A stretch of 64,000 nt of DNA from Auanema rhodensis. Taxonomy: Eukaryota > Nematoda > Chromadorea > Rhabditida > Rhabditidae. Where the stretch lies: the NCBI GenBank assembly GCA_964057225.1, contig OZ059900.1, positions 4,660,501 to 4,724,500 on the forward strand, given 5' to 3'. The translations under genes and the position numbers were made by a program. Of the stretch, positions 39,073 through 52,800 are shown piece by piece. Position 1 is the stretch's first letter. The number at the start of each line of letters is the position of its first letter. Below the pieces are notes generated by a model. The model saw nothing but the letters and a program-made list of their open reading frames with translations, searched no databases and was not told the origin of the DNA.

Positions 39073-41265
39073 TCTTCAACGGTATCCGAGTTACAAATCA
39101 AGATCACTTTCTTTGGATACTTAGGTGGTATAGCTACCTGTTCACAAAAAATTGGAAGTCTTGGTTACCATGCATCAAACCCATTAAGATTGTGTTTCTA
39201 GACTAATATGACCATGATGACTTCATTGAAATTCACAGTATTCTTCTATCTTCAACGGTATCCGAGTTACAAATCAAGATCACTTTCTTTGGATACTTAG
39301 GTGGTATAGCTACCTGTTCACAAAAAATTCGAAGTCTTGGTTACCATGCATCAAATCCTTTAAGATAGTGTTTCTAGACTAATATAACCATGGGGACTTC
39401 ATTAAAATTAACAGTATTCTTTTATCTTCAACGGTATCCGAGTTACAAATCAAGATCACTTTCTTTGGATACTTAGGTGGTATAGCTACCTGTTCACAAA
39501 AAATTGGAAGTCCTGGTTACCATGCATCAAACCCATTAAGATTGTGTTTCTAGACTAATATGACCATGATGACTTCATTGAAATTCACAGTATTCTTCTA
39601 TCTTCAACGGTATCCGAGTTACAAATCAAGATCACTTTCTTTGGATACTTAGGTGGTATAGCTACCTGTTCACAAAAAATTGGAAGTCTTGGTTACCATG
39701 CATCAAACCCATTAAGATTGTGTTTCTAGACTAATATAACCATGGGGACTTCATTAAATTTCACAGTATTCTTCTATCTTTAACGGTATCCGAGTTACAA
39801 ATCAAGATCACTTTCCTTGGATACTTAGGTGGTATAGCTACCTGTTCACAAAAAATTGGAAGTCCTGGTTACCATGCATCAAACCCATTAAGATTGTGTT
39901 TCTAGACTAATATAACCATGGGGACTTCATTAAATTTCACAGTATTCTTCTATCTTTAACGGTATCCGAGTTACAAATCAAGATCACTTTCTTTGGATAC
40001 TTAGGTGGTATAGCTACCTGTTCACAAAAAATTCGAAGTCTTGGTTACCATGCATCAAATCCTTTAAGATAGTGTTTCTAGACTAATATAACCATGGGGA
40101 CTTCCTTAAATTTAACAGTATTCTTCTATCTTCAACGGTATCCGAGTTACAAATCAAGATCACTTTCTTTGGATACTTAGGTGGTATAGCTACCTGTTCA
40201 CAAAAAATTCGAAGTCTTGGTTACCATGCATCAAATCCTTTAAGATAGTGTTTCTAGACTAATATAACCATGGGGACTTCATTAAAATTAACAGTATTCT
40301 TTTATCTTTAACGGTATCCGAGTTACAAATCAAGATCACTTTCTTTGGATACTTAGGTGGTATAGCTACCTGTTCACAAAAAATTGGAAGTCCTGGTTAC
40401 CATGCATCAAACCCATTAAGATTGTGTTTCTAGACTAATATGACCATGATGACTTCATTGAAATTCACAGTATTCTTCTATCTTCAACGGTATCCGAGTT
40501 ACAAATCAAGATCACTTTCTTTGGATACTTAGGTGGTATAGCTACCTGTTCACAAAAAATTGGAAGTCCTGGTTACCATGCATCAAACCCATTAAGATTG
40601 TGTTTCTAGACTAATATGACCATGATGACTTCATTGAAATTCACAGTATTCTTCTATCTTCAACGGTATCCGAGTTACAAATCAAGATCACTTTCTTTGG
40701 ATACTTAGGTGGTATAGCTACCTGTTCACAAAAAATTGGAAGTCTTGGTTACCATGCATCAAACCCATTAAGATTGTGTTTCTAGACTAATATGACCATG
40801 ATGACTTCATTGAAATTCACAGTATTCTTCTATCTTCAACGGTATCCGAGTTACAAATCAAGATCACTTTCTTTGGATACTTAGGTGGTATAGCTACCTG
40901 TTCACAAAAAATTCGAAGTCTTGGTTACCATGCATCAAATCCTTTAAGATAGTGTTTCTAGACTAATATAACCATGGGGACTTCATTAAATTTCACAGTA
41001 TTCTTCTATCTTTAACGGTATCCGAGTTACAAATCAAGATCACTTTCCTTGGATACTTAGGTGGTATAGCTACCTGTTCACAAAAAATTGGAAGTCCTGG
41101 TTACCATGCATCAAACCCATTAAGATTGTGTTTCTAGACTAATATGACCATGATGACTTCATTGAAATTCACAGTATTCTTCTATCTTCAACGGTATCCG
41201 AGTTACAAATCAAGATCACTTTCTTTGGATACTTAGGTGGTATAGCTACCTGTTCACAAAAAATT
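39059..41265 (+). repeat. 74-unit-offset duplication, copy 2
   Basis: Counterpart of 26035-28241. It matches through the C40 unit at 41009 and then departs at position 82 of the unit at 41185 (G with T89, class P, where the other copy has C82/Q). Confidence 0.75.
39073..40128 (+). repeat. 6-unit HOR (1,056 bp), copy 2
   Basis: Tandem copy of 38017-39072 with the same six unit types in order. It is also the part that lines up with 26049-27104 at the 74-unit offset, so copy 1 looks like a later local duplication. Confidence 0.87.
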
Positions 41266-41712
41266 GGAAGTCTTGGTTACCATGCATCAAACCCATTAAG
41301 ATTGTGTTTCTAGACTAATATAACCATGGGGACTTCATTAAATTTCACAGTATTCTTCTATCTTTAACGGTATCCGAGTTACAAATCAAGATCACTTTCC
41401 TTGGATACTTAGGTGGTATAGCTACCTGTTCACAAAAAATTGGAAGTCCTGGTTACCATGCATCAAACCCATTAAGATTGTGTTTCTAGACTAATATAAC
41501 CATGGGGACTTCATTAAATTTCACAGTATTCTTCTATCTTTAACGGTATCCGAGTTACAAATCAAGATCACTTTCTTTGGATACTTAGGTGGTATAGCTA
41601 CCTGTTCACAAAAAATTCGAAGTCTTGGTTACCATGCATCAAATCCTTTAAGATAGTGTTTCTAGACTAATATAACCATGGGGACTTCCTTAAATTTAAC
41701 AGTATTCTTCTA
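40129..41712 (+). repeat. 9-unit HOR (1,584 bp), copy 1
   Basis: Order: C82/Q with AAAATTAAC tail; T5 class P; class P; T89 class P; C82/Q with GGGG; C40 class P; T89 class P with A138; C40 class P with A138; C82/Q with CCTTAAATTTAAC. Copy 2 follows directly. The two differ mainly around the fifth and sixth units: here GGGGACTTCATTAAATTTC followed by a T5/C40 unit, there an AAAATTAAC tail followed by a C5/T40 unit. That is consistent with a small conversion tract. Confidence 0.83.
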
Positions 41713-43296
41713 TCTTCAACGGTATCCGAGTTACAAATCAAGATCACTTTCTTTGGATACTTAGGTGGTATAGCTACCTGTTCACAAAAAATTCGAAGTC
41801 TTGGTTACCATGCATCAAATCCTTTAAGATAGTGTTTCTAGACTAATATAACCATGGGGACTTCATTAAAATTAACAGTATTCTTTTATCTTTAACGGTA
41901 TCCGAGTTACAAATCAAGATCACTTTCTTTGGATACTTAGGTGGTATAGCTACCTGTTCACAAAAAATTGGAAGTCCTGGTTACCATGCATCAAACCCAT
42001 TAAGATTGTGTTTCTAGACTAATATGACCATGATGACTTCATTGAAATTCACAGTATTCTTCTATCTTCAACGGTATCCGAGTTACAAATCAAGATCACT
42101 TTCTTTGGATACTTAGGTGGTATAGCTACCTGTTCACAAAAAATTGGAAGTCCTGGTTACCATGCATCAAACCCATTAAGATTGTGTTTCTAGACTAATA
42201 TGACCATGATGACTTCATTGAAATTCACAGTATTCTTCTATCTTCAACGGTATCCGAGTTACAAATCAAGATCACTTTCTTTGGATACTTAGGTGGTATA
42301 GCTACCTGTTCACAAAAAATTGGAAGTCTTGGTTACCATGCATCAAACCCATTAAGATTGTGTTTCTAGACTAATATGACCATGATGACTTCATTGAAAT
42401 TCACAGTATTCTTCTATCTTCAACGGTATCCGAGTTACAAATCAAGATCACTTTCTTTGGATACTTAGGTGGTATAGCTACCTGTTCACAAAAAATTCGA
42501 AGTCTTGGTTACCATGCATCAAATCCTTTAAGATAGTGTTTCTAGACTAATATAACCATGGGGACTTCATTAAAATTAACAGTATTCTTTTATCTTCAAC
42601 GGTATCCGAGTTACAAATCAAGATCACTTTCTTTGGATACTTAGGTGGTATAGCTACCTGTTCACAAAAAATTGGAAGTCCTGGTTACCATGCATCAAAC
42701 CCATTAAGATTGTGTTTCTAGACTAATATGACCATGATGACTTCATTGAAATTCACAGTATTCTTCTATCTTCAACGGTATCCGAGTTACAAATCAAGAT
42801 CACTTTCTTTGGATACTTAGGTGGTATAGCTACCTGTTCACAAAAAATTGGAAGTCTTGGTTACCATGCATCAAACCCATTAAGATTGTGTTTCTAGACT
42901 AATATAACCATGGGGACTTCATTAAATTTCACAGTATTCTTCTATCTTTAACGGTATCCGAGTTACAAATCAAGATCACTTTCCTTGGATACTTAGGTGG
43001 TATAGCTACCTGTTCACAAAAAATTGGAAGTCCTGGTTACCATGCATCAAACCCATTAAGATTGTGTTTCTAGACTAATATAACCATGGGGACTTCATTA
43101 AATTTCACAGTATTCTTCTATCTTTAACGGTATCCGAGTTACAAATCAAGATCACTTTCTTTGGATACTTAGGTGGTATAGCTACCTGTTCACAAAAAAT
43201 TCGAAGTCTTGGTTACCATGCATCAAATCCTTTAAGATAGTGTTTCTAGACTAATATAACCATGGGGACTTCCTTAAATTTAACAGTATTCTTCTA
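41713..43296 (+). repeat. 9-unit HOR (1,584 bp), copy 2
   Basis: Direct tandem copy of 40129-41712 with one differing patch (about 42570-42640). Its second half overlaps the start of the 81-unit duplication copy at 42331. Confidence 0.83.
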
Positions 43297-46200
43297 TCTT
43301 CAACGGTATCCGAGTTACAAATCAAGATCACTTTCTTTGGATACTTAGGTGGTATAGCTACCTGTTCACAAAAAATTGGAAGTCCTGGTTACCATGCATC
43401 AAACCCATTAAGATTGTGTTCCTAGACTAATATAACCATGGGGACTTCATTAAATTTCACAGTATTCTTCTATCTTTAACGGTATCCGAGTTACAAATCA
43501 AGATCACTTTCTTTGGATACTTAGGTGGTATAGCTACCTGTTCACAAAAAATTCGAAGTCTTGGTTACCATGCATCAAATCCTTTAAGATAGTGTTTCTA
43601 GACTAATATAACCATGGGGACTTCATTAAAATTAACAGTATTCTTTTATCTTCAACGGTATCCGAGTTACAAATCAAGATCACTTTCTTTGGATACTTAG
43701 GTGGTATAGCTACCTGTTCACAAAAAATTGGAAGTCCTGGTTACCATGCATCAAACCCATTAAGATTGTGTTTCTAGACTAATATGACCATGATGACTTC
43801 ATTGAAATTCACAGTATTCTTCTATCTTCAACGGTATCCGAGTTACAAATCAAGATCACTTTCTTTGGATACTTAGGTGGTATAGCTACCTGTTCACAAA
43901 AAATTGGAAGTCCTGGTTACCATGCATCAAACCCATTAAGATTGTGTTTCTAGACTAATATAACCATGGGGACTTCATTAAATTTCACAGTATTCTTCTA
44001 TCTTTAACGGTATCCGAGTTACAAATCAAGATCACTTTCTTTGGATACTTAGGTGGTATAGCTACCTGTTCACAAAAAATTCGAAGTCTTGGTTACCATG
44101 CATCAAATCCTTTAAGATAGTGTTTCTAGACTAATATAACCATGGGGACTTCCTTAAATTTAACAGTTTTCTTCTATCTTCAACGGTATCCGAGTTACAA
44201 ATCAAGATCACTTTCTTTGGATACTTAGGTGGTATAGCTACCTGTTCACAAAAAATTGGACGTCTTGGTTACCATGCATCAAACCCATTAAGATTGTGTT
44301 TCTAGACTAATATGACCATGATGACTTCATTAAATTTCATAGTATTCTTCTATCTTCAACGGTATCCGAGTTACAAATCAAGATCACTTTCTTTGGATAC
44401 TTAGGTGGTATAGCTACCTGTTCACAAAAAATTGGAAGTCCTGGTTACCATGCATCAAACCCATTAAGATTGTGTTTCTAGACTAATATGACCATGATGA
44501 CTTCATTAAATTTCACAGTATTCTTCTATCTTCAACGGTATCCGAGTTACAAATCAAGATCACTTTCTTTGGATACTTAGGTGGTATAGCTACCTGTTCA
44601 CAAAAAATTGGAAGTCCTGGTTACCATGCATCAAACCCATTAAGATTGTGTTTCTAGACTAATATGACCATGATGACTTCATTAAATTTCACAGTATTCT
44701 TCTATCTTCAACGGTATCCGAGTTACAAATCAAGATCACTTTCTTTGGATACTTAGGTGGTATAGCTACCTGTTCACAAAAAATTCGAAGTCTTGGTTAC
44801 CATGCATCAAATCCTTTAAGATAGTGTTTCTAGACTAATATAACCATGGGGACTTCATTAAAATTAACAGTATTCTTTTATCTTTAACGGTATCCGAGTT
44901 ACAAATCAAGATCACTTTCTTTGGATACTTAGGTGGTATAGCTACCTGTTCACAAAAAATTGGAAGTCCTGGTTACCATGCATCAAACCCATTAAGATTG
45001 TGTTTCTAGACTAATATGACCATGATGACTTCATTGAAATTCACAGTATTCTTCTATCTTCAACGGTATCCGAGTTACAAATCAAGATCACTTTCTTTGG
45101 ATACTTAGGTGGTATAGCTACCTGTTCACAAAAAATTCGAAGTCTTGGTTACCATGCATCAAATCCTTTAAGATAGTGTTTCTAGACTAATATAACCATG
45201 GGGACTTCATTAAATTTCACAGTATTCTTCTATCTTCAACGGTATCCGAGTTACAAATCAAGATCACTTTCTTTGGATACTTAGGTGGTATAGCTACCTG
45301 TTCACAAAAAATTCGAAGTCTTGGTTACCATGCATCAAATCCTTTAAGATAGTGTTTCTAGACTAATATAACCATGGGGACTTCATTAAATTTCACAGTA
45401 TTCATCTATCTTCAACGGTATCCGAGTTACAAATCAAGATCACTTTCTTTGGATACTTAGGTGGTATAGCTACCTGTTCACAAAAAATTCGAAGTCTTGG
45501 TTACCATGCATCAAATCCTTTAAGATAGTGTTTCTAGACTAATATAACCATGGGGACTTCATTAAAATTAACAGTATTCTTTTATCTTCAACGGTATCCG
45601 AGTTACAAATCAAGATCACTTTCTTTGGATACTTAGGTGGTATAGCTACCTGTTCACAAAAAATTGGAAGTCCTGGTTACCATGCATCAAACCCATTAAG
45701 ATTGTGTTTCTAGACTAATATGACCATGATGACTTCATTGAAAATCACAGTATTCTTCTATCTTCAACGGTATCCGAGTTACAAATCAAGATCACTTTCT
45801 TTGGATACTTAGGTGGTATAGCTACCTGTTCACAAAAAATTCGAAGTCTTGGTTACCATGCATCAAATCCTTTAAGATAGTGTTTCTAGACTAATATAAC
45901 CATGAGGACTTCATTAAATTTCACAGTATTCTTTTATCTTCAACGGTATCCGAGTTACAAATCAAGATCACTTTCTTTGGATACTTAGGTGGTATAGCTA
46001 CCTGTTCACAAAAAATTGGACGTCTTGGTTACCATGCATCAAACCCATTAAGATTGTGTTTCTAGACTAATATGACCATGATGACTTCATTAAATTTCAC
46101 AGTATTCTTCTATCTTCAACGGTATCCGAGTTACAAATCAAGATCACTTTCTTTGGATACTTAGGTGGTATAGCTACCTGTTCACAAAAAATTGGAAGTC

Positions 46201-48833
46201 CTGGTTACCATGCATCAAATCCTTTAAGATAGTGTTTCTAGACTAATATAACCATGGGGACTTCATTAAATTTCACAGTATTCTTCTATCTTTAACGGTA
46301 TCCGAGTTACAAATCAAGATCACTTTCCTTGGATACTTAGGTGGTATAGCTACCTGTTCACAAAAAATTGGAAGTCCTGGTTACCATGCATCAAACCCAT
46401 TAAGATTGTGTTTCTAGACTAATATCACCATGGGGACTTCATTAAATTTCACAGTATTCTTCTATCTTTAACGGTATCCGAGTTACAAATCAAGATCACT
46501 TTCTTTGGATACTTAGGTGGTATAGCTACCTGTTCACAAAAAAGTCGAAGTCTTGGTTACCATGCATCAAATCCTTTAAGATAGTGTTTCTAGACTAATA
46601 TAACCATGGGGACTTCCTTAAATTTAACAGTATTCTTCTATCTTCAACGGTATCCGAGTTACAAATCAAGATCACTTTCTTTGGATACTTAGGTGGTATA
46701 GCTACCTGTTCACAAAAAATTGGACGTCTTGGTTACCATGCATCAAACCCATTAAGATTGTGTTTCTAGACTAATATGACCATGATGACTTCATTAAATT
46801 TCACAGTATTCTTCTATCTTCAACGGTATCCGAGTTACAAATCAAGATCACTTTCTTTGGATACTTAGGTGGTATAGCTACCTGTTCACAAAAAATTGGA
46901 AGTCCTGGTTACCATGCATCAAACCCATTAAGATTGTGTTTCTAGACTAATATGACCATGATGACTTCATTAAATTTCACAGTATTCTTCTATCTTCAAC
47001 GGTATCCGAGTTACAAATCAAGATCACTTTCTTTGGATACTTAGGTGGTATAGCTACCTGTTCACAAAAAATTGGAAGTCCTGGTTACCATGCATCAAAC
47101 CCATTAAGATTGTGTTTCTAGACTAATATGACCATGATGACTTCATTAAAATTAACAGTATTCTTTTATCTTTAACGGTATCCGAGTTACAAATCAAGAT
47201 CACTTTCTTTGGATACTTAGGTGGTATAGCTACCTGTTCACAAAAAATTGGAAGTCCTGGTTACCATGCATCAAACCCATTAAGATTGTGTTTCTAGACT
47301 AATATGACCATGATGACTTCATTGAAATTCACAGTATTCTTCTATCTTCAACGGTATCCGAGTTACAAATCAAGATCACTTTCTTTGGATACTTAGGTGG
47401 TATAGCTACCTGTTCACAAAAAATTGGAAGTCTTGGTTACTATGCATCAAATCCTTTAAGATAGTGTTTCTAGACTAATATAACCATGGGGACTTCATTA
47501 AGTTTCACAGTATTCTTCTATCTTTAACGGTATCCGAGTTACAAATCAAGATCACTTTCCTTGGATACTTAGGTGGTATAGCTACCTGTTCACAAAAAAT
47601 TGGAAGTCCTGGTTACCATGCATCAAACCCATTAAGATTGTGTTTCTAGACTAATATAACCATGGGGACTTCATTAAATTTCACAGTATTCTTCTATCTT
47701 CAACGGTATCCGAGTTACAAATCAAGATCACTTTCTTTGGATACTTAGGTGGTATAGCTACCTGTTCACAAAAAATTGGAAGTCCTGGTTACCATGCATC
47801 AAACCCATTAAGATTGTGTTTCTAGACTAATATGACCATGATGACTTCATTAAATTTCACAGTATTCTTCTATCTTCAACGGTATCCGAGTTACAAATCA
47901 AGATCACTTTCTTTGGATACTTAGGTGGTATAGCTACCTGTTCACAAAAAATTGGAAGTCCTGGTTACCATGCATCAAACCCATTAAGATTGTGTTTCTA
48001 GACTAATATGACCATGAGAAATTCATTTAAGTTCACAGTATTCTTCTATCTTCAACGGTATCCGAGTTACAAATCAAGATCACTTTCTTTGGATACTTAG
48101 GTGGTATAGCTACCTGTTCACAAAAAATTGGAAGTCTTGGTTACCATGCATCAAATCCTTTAAGATAGTGTTTCTAGTCTTATATAACCATGGGGACTTC
48201 ATTAAATTTCACAGTATTCTTCTATCTTTAACGGTATCCGAGTTACAAATCAAGATCACTTTCTTTGGATACTTAGGTGATATAGCTACCTGTTCACAAA
48301 AAATTGGAAGTCCTGGTTACCATGCATCAAACCCATTAAGATTGTGTTTCTAGACTAATATGACCATGATGTCTTCATTGAAAATCACAGTATTCTTCTA
48401 TCTTCAACGGTATCCGAGTTACAAATCAAGATCACTTTCTTTGGATACTTAGGTGGTATAGCTACCTGTTCACAAAAAATTCGAAGTCTTGGTTACCATG
48501 CATCAAATCCTTTAAGATAGTGTTTCTAGACTAATATAACCATGCGGACTTCATTAAATTTCACAGTATTCTTCTATCTTCAACGGTATCCGAGTTACAA
48601 ATCAAGATCACTTTCTTTGGATACTTAGGTGGTATAGCTACCTGTTCACAAAAAATTGGACGTCTTGGTTACCATGCATCAAACCCATTAAGATTGTGTT
48701 TCTAGACTAATATGACCATGATGACTTCATTAAATTTCACAGTATTCTTCTATCTTCAACGGTATCCGAGTTACAAATCAAGATCATTTTCTTTGGATAC
48801 TTAGGTGGTATAGCTACCTGTTCACAAAAAATT
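42331..48833 (+). repeat. 81-unit-offset duplication, copy 2 (about 6.5 kb)
   Basis: Second copy of 28075-34577. Changes specific to one copy include T at 44340 (C at 30084), T at 45934 (C at 31678), C at 46151 (T at 31895), T at 48372 (A at 34116) and T at 48573 (C at 34317). The match ends at 48833. The next base is C82 here and G in copy 1, after which this side aligns with 35458 onward at a 76-unit offset. About seven substitutions in 6.5 kb is roughly 99.9% identity. Confidence 0.92.
48049..48224 (+). repeat. Second stop-removing monomer (copy of 33793)
   Basis: Carries the same A130T and A133T (48178, 48181), giving an identical 61-codon open frame at 48168-48353. It is exactly 14,256 bp from the first, so its conservation reflects duplication and not selection on a protein. 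Not a gene. Confidence 0.85.
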
Positions 48834-49813
48834 CGAAGTCTTGGTTACCATGCATCAAATCCTTTAAGATAGTGTTTCTAGACTAATATAACCATGAGGA
48901 CTTCATTAAAATTAACAGTATTCTTTTATCTTTAACGGTATCCGAGTTACAAATCAAGATCACTTTCTTTGGATACTTAGGTGGTATAGCTACCTGTTCA
49001 CAAAAAATTGGACGTCTTGGTTACCATGCATCAAACCCATTAAGATTGTGTTTCTAGACTAATATGACCATGAGAAATTCATTTAAGTTCACAGTATTCT
49101 TCTATCTTTAACGGTATCCGAGTTACAAATCAAGATCACTTTCCTTGGATACTTAGGTGGTATAGCTACCTGTTCACAAAAAATTGGAAGTCCTGGTTAC
49201 CATGCATCAAACCCATTAAGATTGTGTTTCTAGACTAATATGACCATGATGACTTCATTGAAAATCACAGTATTCTTCTATCTTCAACGGTATCCGAGTT
49301 ACAAATCAAGATCACTTTCTTTGGATACTTAGGTGGTATAGCTACCTGTTCACAAAAAATTCGAAGTCTTGGTTACCATGCATCAAATCCTTTAAGATAG
49401 TGTTTCTAGACTAATATAACCATGGGGACTTCATTAAATTTCACAGTATTCTTCTATCTTCAACGGTATCCGAGTTACAAATCAAGATCACTTTCTTTGG
49501 ATACTTAGGTGGTATAGCTACCTGTTCACAAAAAATTGGAAGTCCTGGTTACCATGCATCAAACCCATTAAGATTGTGTTTCTAGACTAATATGACCATG
49601 ATGACTTCATTGAAATTCACAGTATTCTTCTATCTTCAACGGTATCCGAGTTACAAATCAAGATCACTTTCTTTGGATACTTAGGTGGTATAGCTACCTG
49701 TTCACAAAAAATTGGAAGTCTTGGTTACCATGCATCAAATCCTTTAAGATAGTGTTTCTAGACTAATATAACCATGGGGACTTCATTAAATTTCACAGTA
49801 TTCTTCTATCTTT
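48834..49813 (+). repeat. Satellite units leading to the 23-unit HOR
   Basis: About 5.5 units: C82/Q with a GAGGACTTCATTAAAATTAAC tail, then the four-unit set of 35553-36256 (here 48929-49632), then a T89/class Q unit. The match to 35458 onward is at 13,376 bp (76 units). Only satellite is present. Confidence 0.8.
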
Positions 49814-52800
49814 AACGGTATCCGAGTTACAAATCAAGATCACTTTCCTTGGATACTTAGGTGGTATAGCTACCTGTTCACAAAAAATTGGAAGTCCTGG
49901 TTACCATGCATCAAACCCATTAAGATTGTGTTTCTAGACTAATATAACCATGGGGACTTCATTAAATTTCACAGTATTCTTCTATCTTTAACGGTATCCG
50001 AGTTACAAATCAAGATCACTTTCTTTGGATACTTAGGTGGTATAGCTACCTGTTCACAAAAAATTCGAAGTCTTGGTTACCATGCATCAAATCCTTTAAG
50101 ATAGTGTTTCTAGACTAATATAACCATGGGGACTTCCTTAAATTTAACAGTATTCTTCTATCTTCAACGGTATCCGAGTTACAAATCAAGATCACTTTCT
50201 TTGGATACTTAGGTGGTATAGCTACCTGTTCACAAAAAATTGGACGTCTTGGTTACCATGCATCAAACCCATTAAGATTGTGTTTCTAGACTAATATGAC
50301 CATGATGACTTCATTAAATTTCACAGTATTCTTCTATCTTCAACGGTATCCGAGTTACAAATCAAGATCACTTTCTTTGGATACTTAGGTGGTATAGCTA
50401 CCTGTTCACAAAAAATTGGAAGTCCTGGTTACCATGCATCAAACCCATTAAGATTGTGTTTCTAGACTAATATGACCATGATGACTTCATTAAATTTCAC
50501 AGTATTCTTCTATCTTCAACGGTATCCGAGTTACAAATCAAGATCACTTTCTTTGGATACTTAGGTGGTATAGCTACCTGTTCACAAAAAATTCGAAGTC
50601 TTGGTTACCATGCATCAAATCCTTTGAGATAGTGTTTCTAGACTAATATAACCATGGGGACTTTATTAAATTTCACAGTATTCTTCTATCTTCAACGGTA
50701 TCCGAGTTACAAATCAAGATCACTTTCTTTGGATACTTAGGTGGTATAGCTACCTGTTCACAAAAAATTCGAAGTCTTGGTTACCATGCATCAAATCCTT
50801 TAAGATAGTGTTTCTAGACTAATATAACCATGGGGACTTCATTAAATTTCACAGTATTCATCTATCTTCAACGGTATCCGAGTTACAAATCAAGATCACT
50901 TTCTTTGGATACTTAGGTGGTATAGCTACCTGTTCACAAAAAATTGGAAGTCCTGGTTACCATGCATCAAACCCATTAAGATTGTGTTTCTAGACTAATA
51001 TGACCATGATGACTTCATTGAAAATCACAGTATTCTTCTATCTTCAACGGTATCCGAGTTACAAAGCAAGATCACTTTCTTTGGATACTTAGGTGGTATA
51101 GCTACCTGTTCACAAAAAATTCGAAGTCTTGGTTACCATGCATCAAATCCTTTAAGATAGTGTTTCTAGACTAATATAACCATGAGGACTTCATTAAATT
51201 TCACAGTATTCTTCTATCTTCAACGGTATCCGAGTTACAAATCAAGATCACTTTCTTTGGATACTTAGGTGGTATAGCTACCTGTTCACAAAAAATTGGA
51301 CGTCTTGGTTACCATGCATCAAACCCATTAAGATTGTGTTTCTAGACTAATATGACCATGATGACTTCATTAAATTTCACAGTATTCTTCTATCTTCAAC
51401 GGTATCCGAGTTACAAATCAAGATCACTTTCTTTGGATACTTAGGTGGTATAGCTACCTGTTCACAAAAAATTGGACGTCTTGGTTACCATGCATCAAAT
51501 CCTTTAAGATAGTGTTTCTAGACTAATATAACCATGGGGACTTCATTAAATTTCACAGTATTCTTCTATCTTTAACGGTATCCGAGTTACAAATCAAGAT
51601 CACTTTCCTTGGATACTTAGGTGGTATAGCTACCTGTTCACAAAAAATTGGAAGTCCTGGTTACCATGCATCAAACCCATTAAGATTGTGTTTCTAGACT
51701 AATATAACCATGGAGACTTCATTAAATTTCACAGTATTCTTCTATCTTTAACGGTATCCGAGTTACAAATCAAGATCACTTTCTTTGGATACTTAGGAGG
51801 TATAGCTACCTGTTCACAAAAAAGTCGAAGTCTTGGTTACCATGCATCAAATCCTTTAAGATAGTGTTTCTAGACTAATATAACCATGGGGACTTCCTTA
51901 AATTTAACAGTATTCTTCTATCTTCAACGGTATCCGAGTTACAAATCAAGATCACTTTCTTTGGATACTTAGGTGGTATAGCTACCTGTTCACAAAAAAT
52001 TGGACGTCCTGGTTACCATGCATCAAATCCTTTAAGATAGTGTTTCTAGACTAATATAACCATGGGGACTTCATTAAAATTAACAGTATTCTTTTATCTT
52101 TAACGGTATCCGAGTTACAAATCAAGATCACTTTCTTTGGATACTTAGGTGGTATAGCTACCTGTTCACAAAAAATTGGAAGTCCTGGTTACCATGCATC
52201 AAACCCATTAAGATTGTGTTTCTAGACTAATATGACCATGATGACTTCATTGAAATTCACAGTATTCTTCTATCTTCAACGGTATCCGAGTTACAAATCA
52301 AGATCACTTTCTTTGGATACTTAGGTGGTATAGCTACCTGTTCACAAAAAATTGGAAGTCTTGGTTACCATGCATCAAATCCTTTAAGATAGTGTTTCTA
52401 GACTAATATAACCATGGGGACTTCATTAAATTTCACAGTATTCTTCTATCTTTAACGGTATCCGAGTTACAAATCAAGATCACTTTCCTTGGATACTTAG
52501 GTGGTATAGCTACCTGTTCACAAAAAATTGGAAGTCTTGGTTACCATGCATCAAATCCTTTAAGATAGTGTTTCTAGTCTAATATAACCATGGGGACTTC
52601 ATTAAATTTCACAGTATTCTTTTATCTTTAACGGTATCCGAGTTACAAATCAAGATCACTTTCTTTGGATACTTAGGTGATATAGCTACCTGTTCACAAA
52701 AAATTGGAAGTCCTGGTTACCATGCATCAAACCCATTAAGATTGTGTTTCTAGACTAATATGACCATGATGACTTCATTGAAAATCACAGTATTCTTCTA

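Noticed and set aside
48168-48353. Identical 61-codon open frame, apparently conserved
   Set aside because: It is exactly 81 units from the first and inside the same 6.5-kb duplication, so identity is explained by copying and not by selection.
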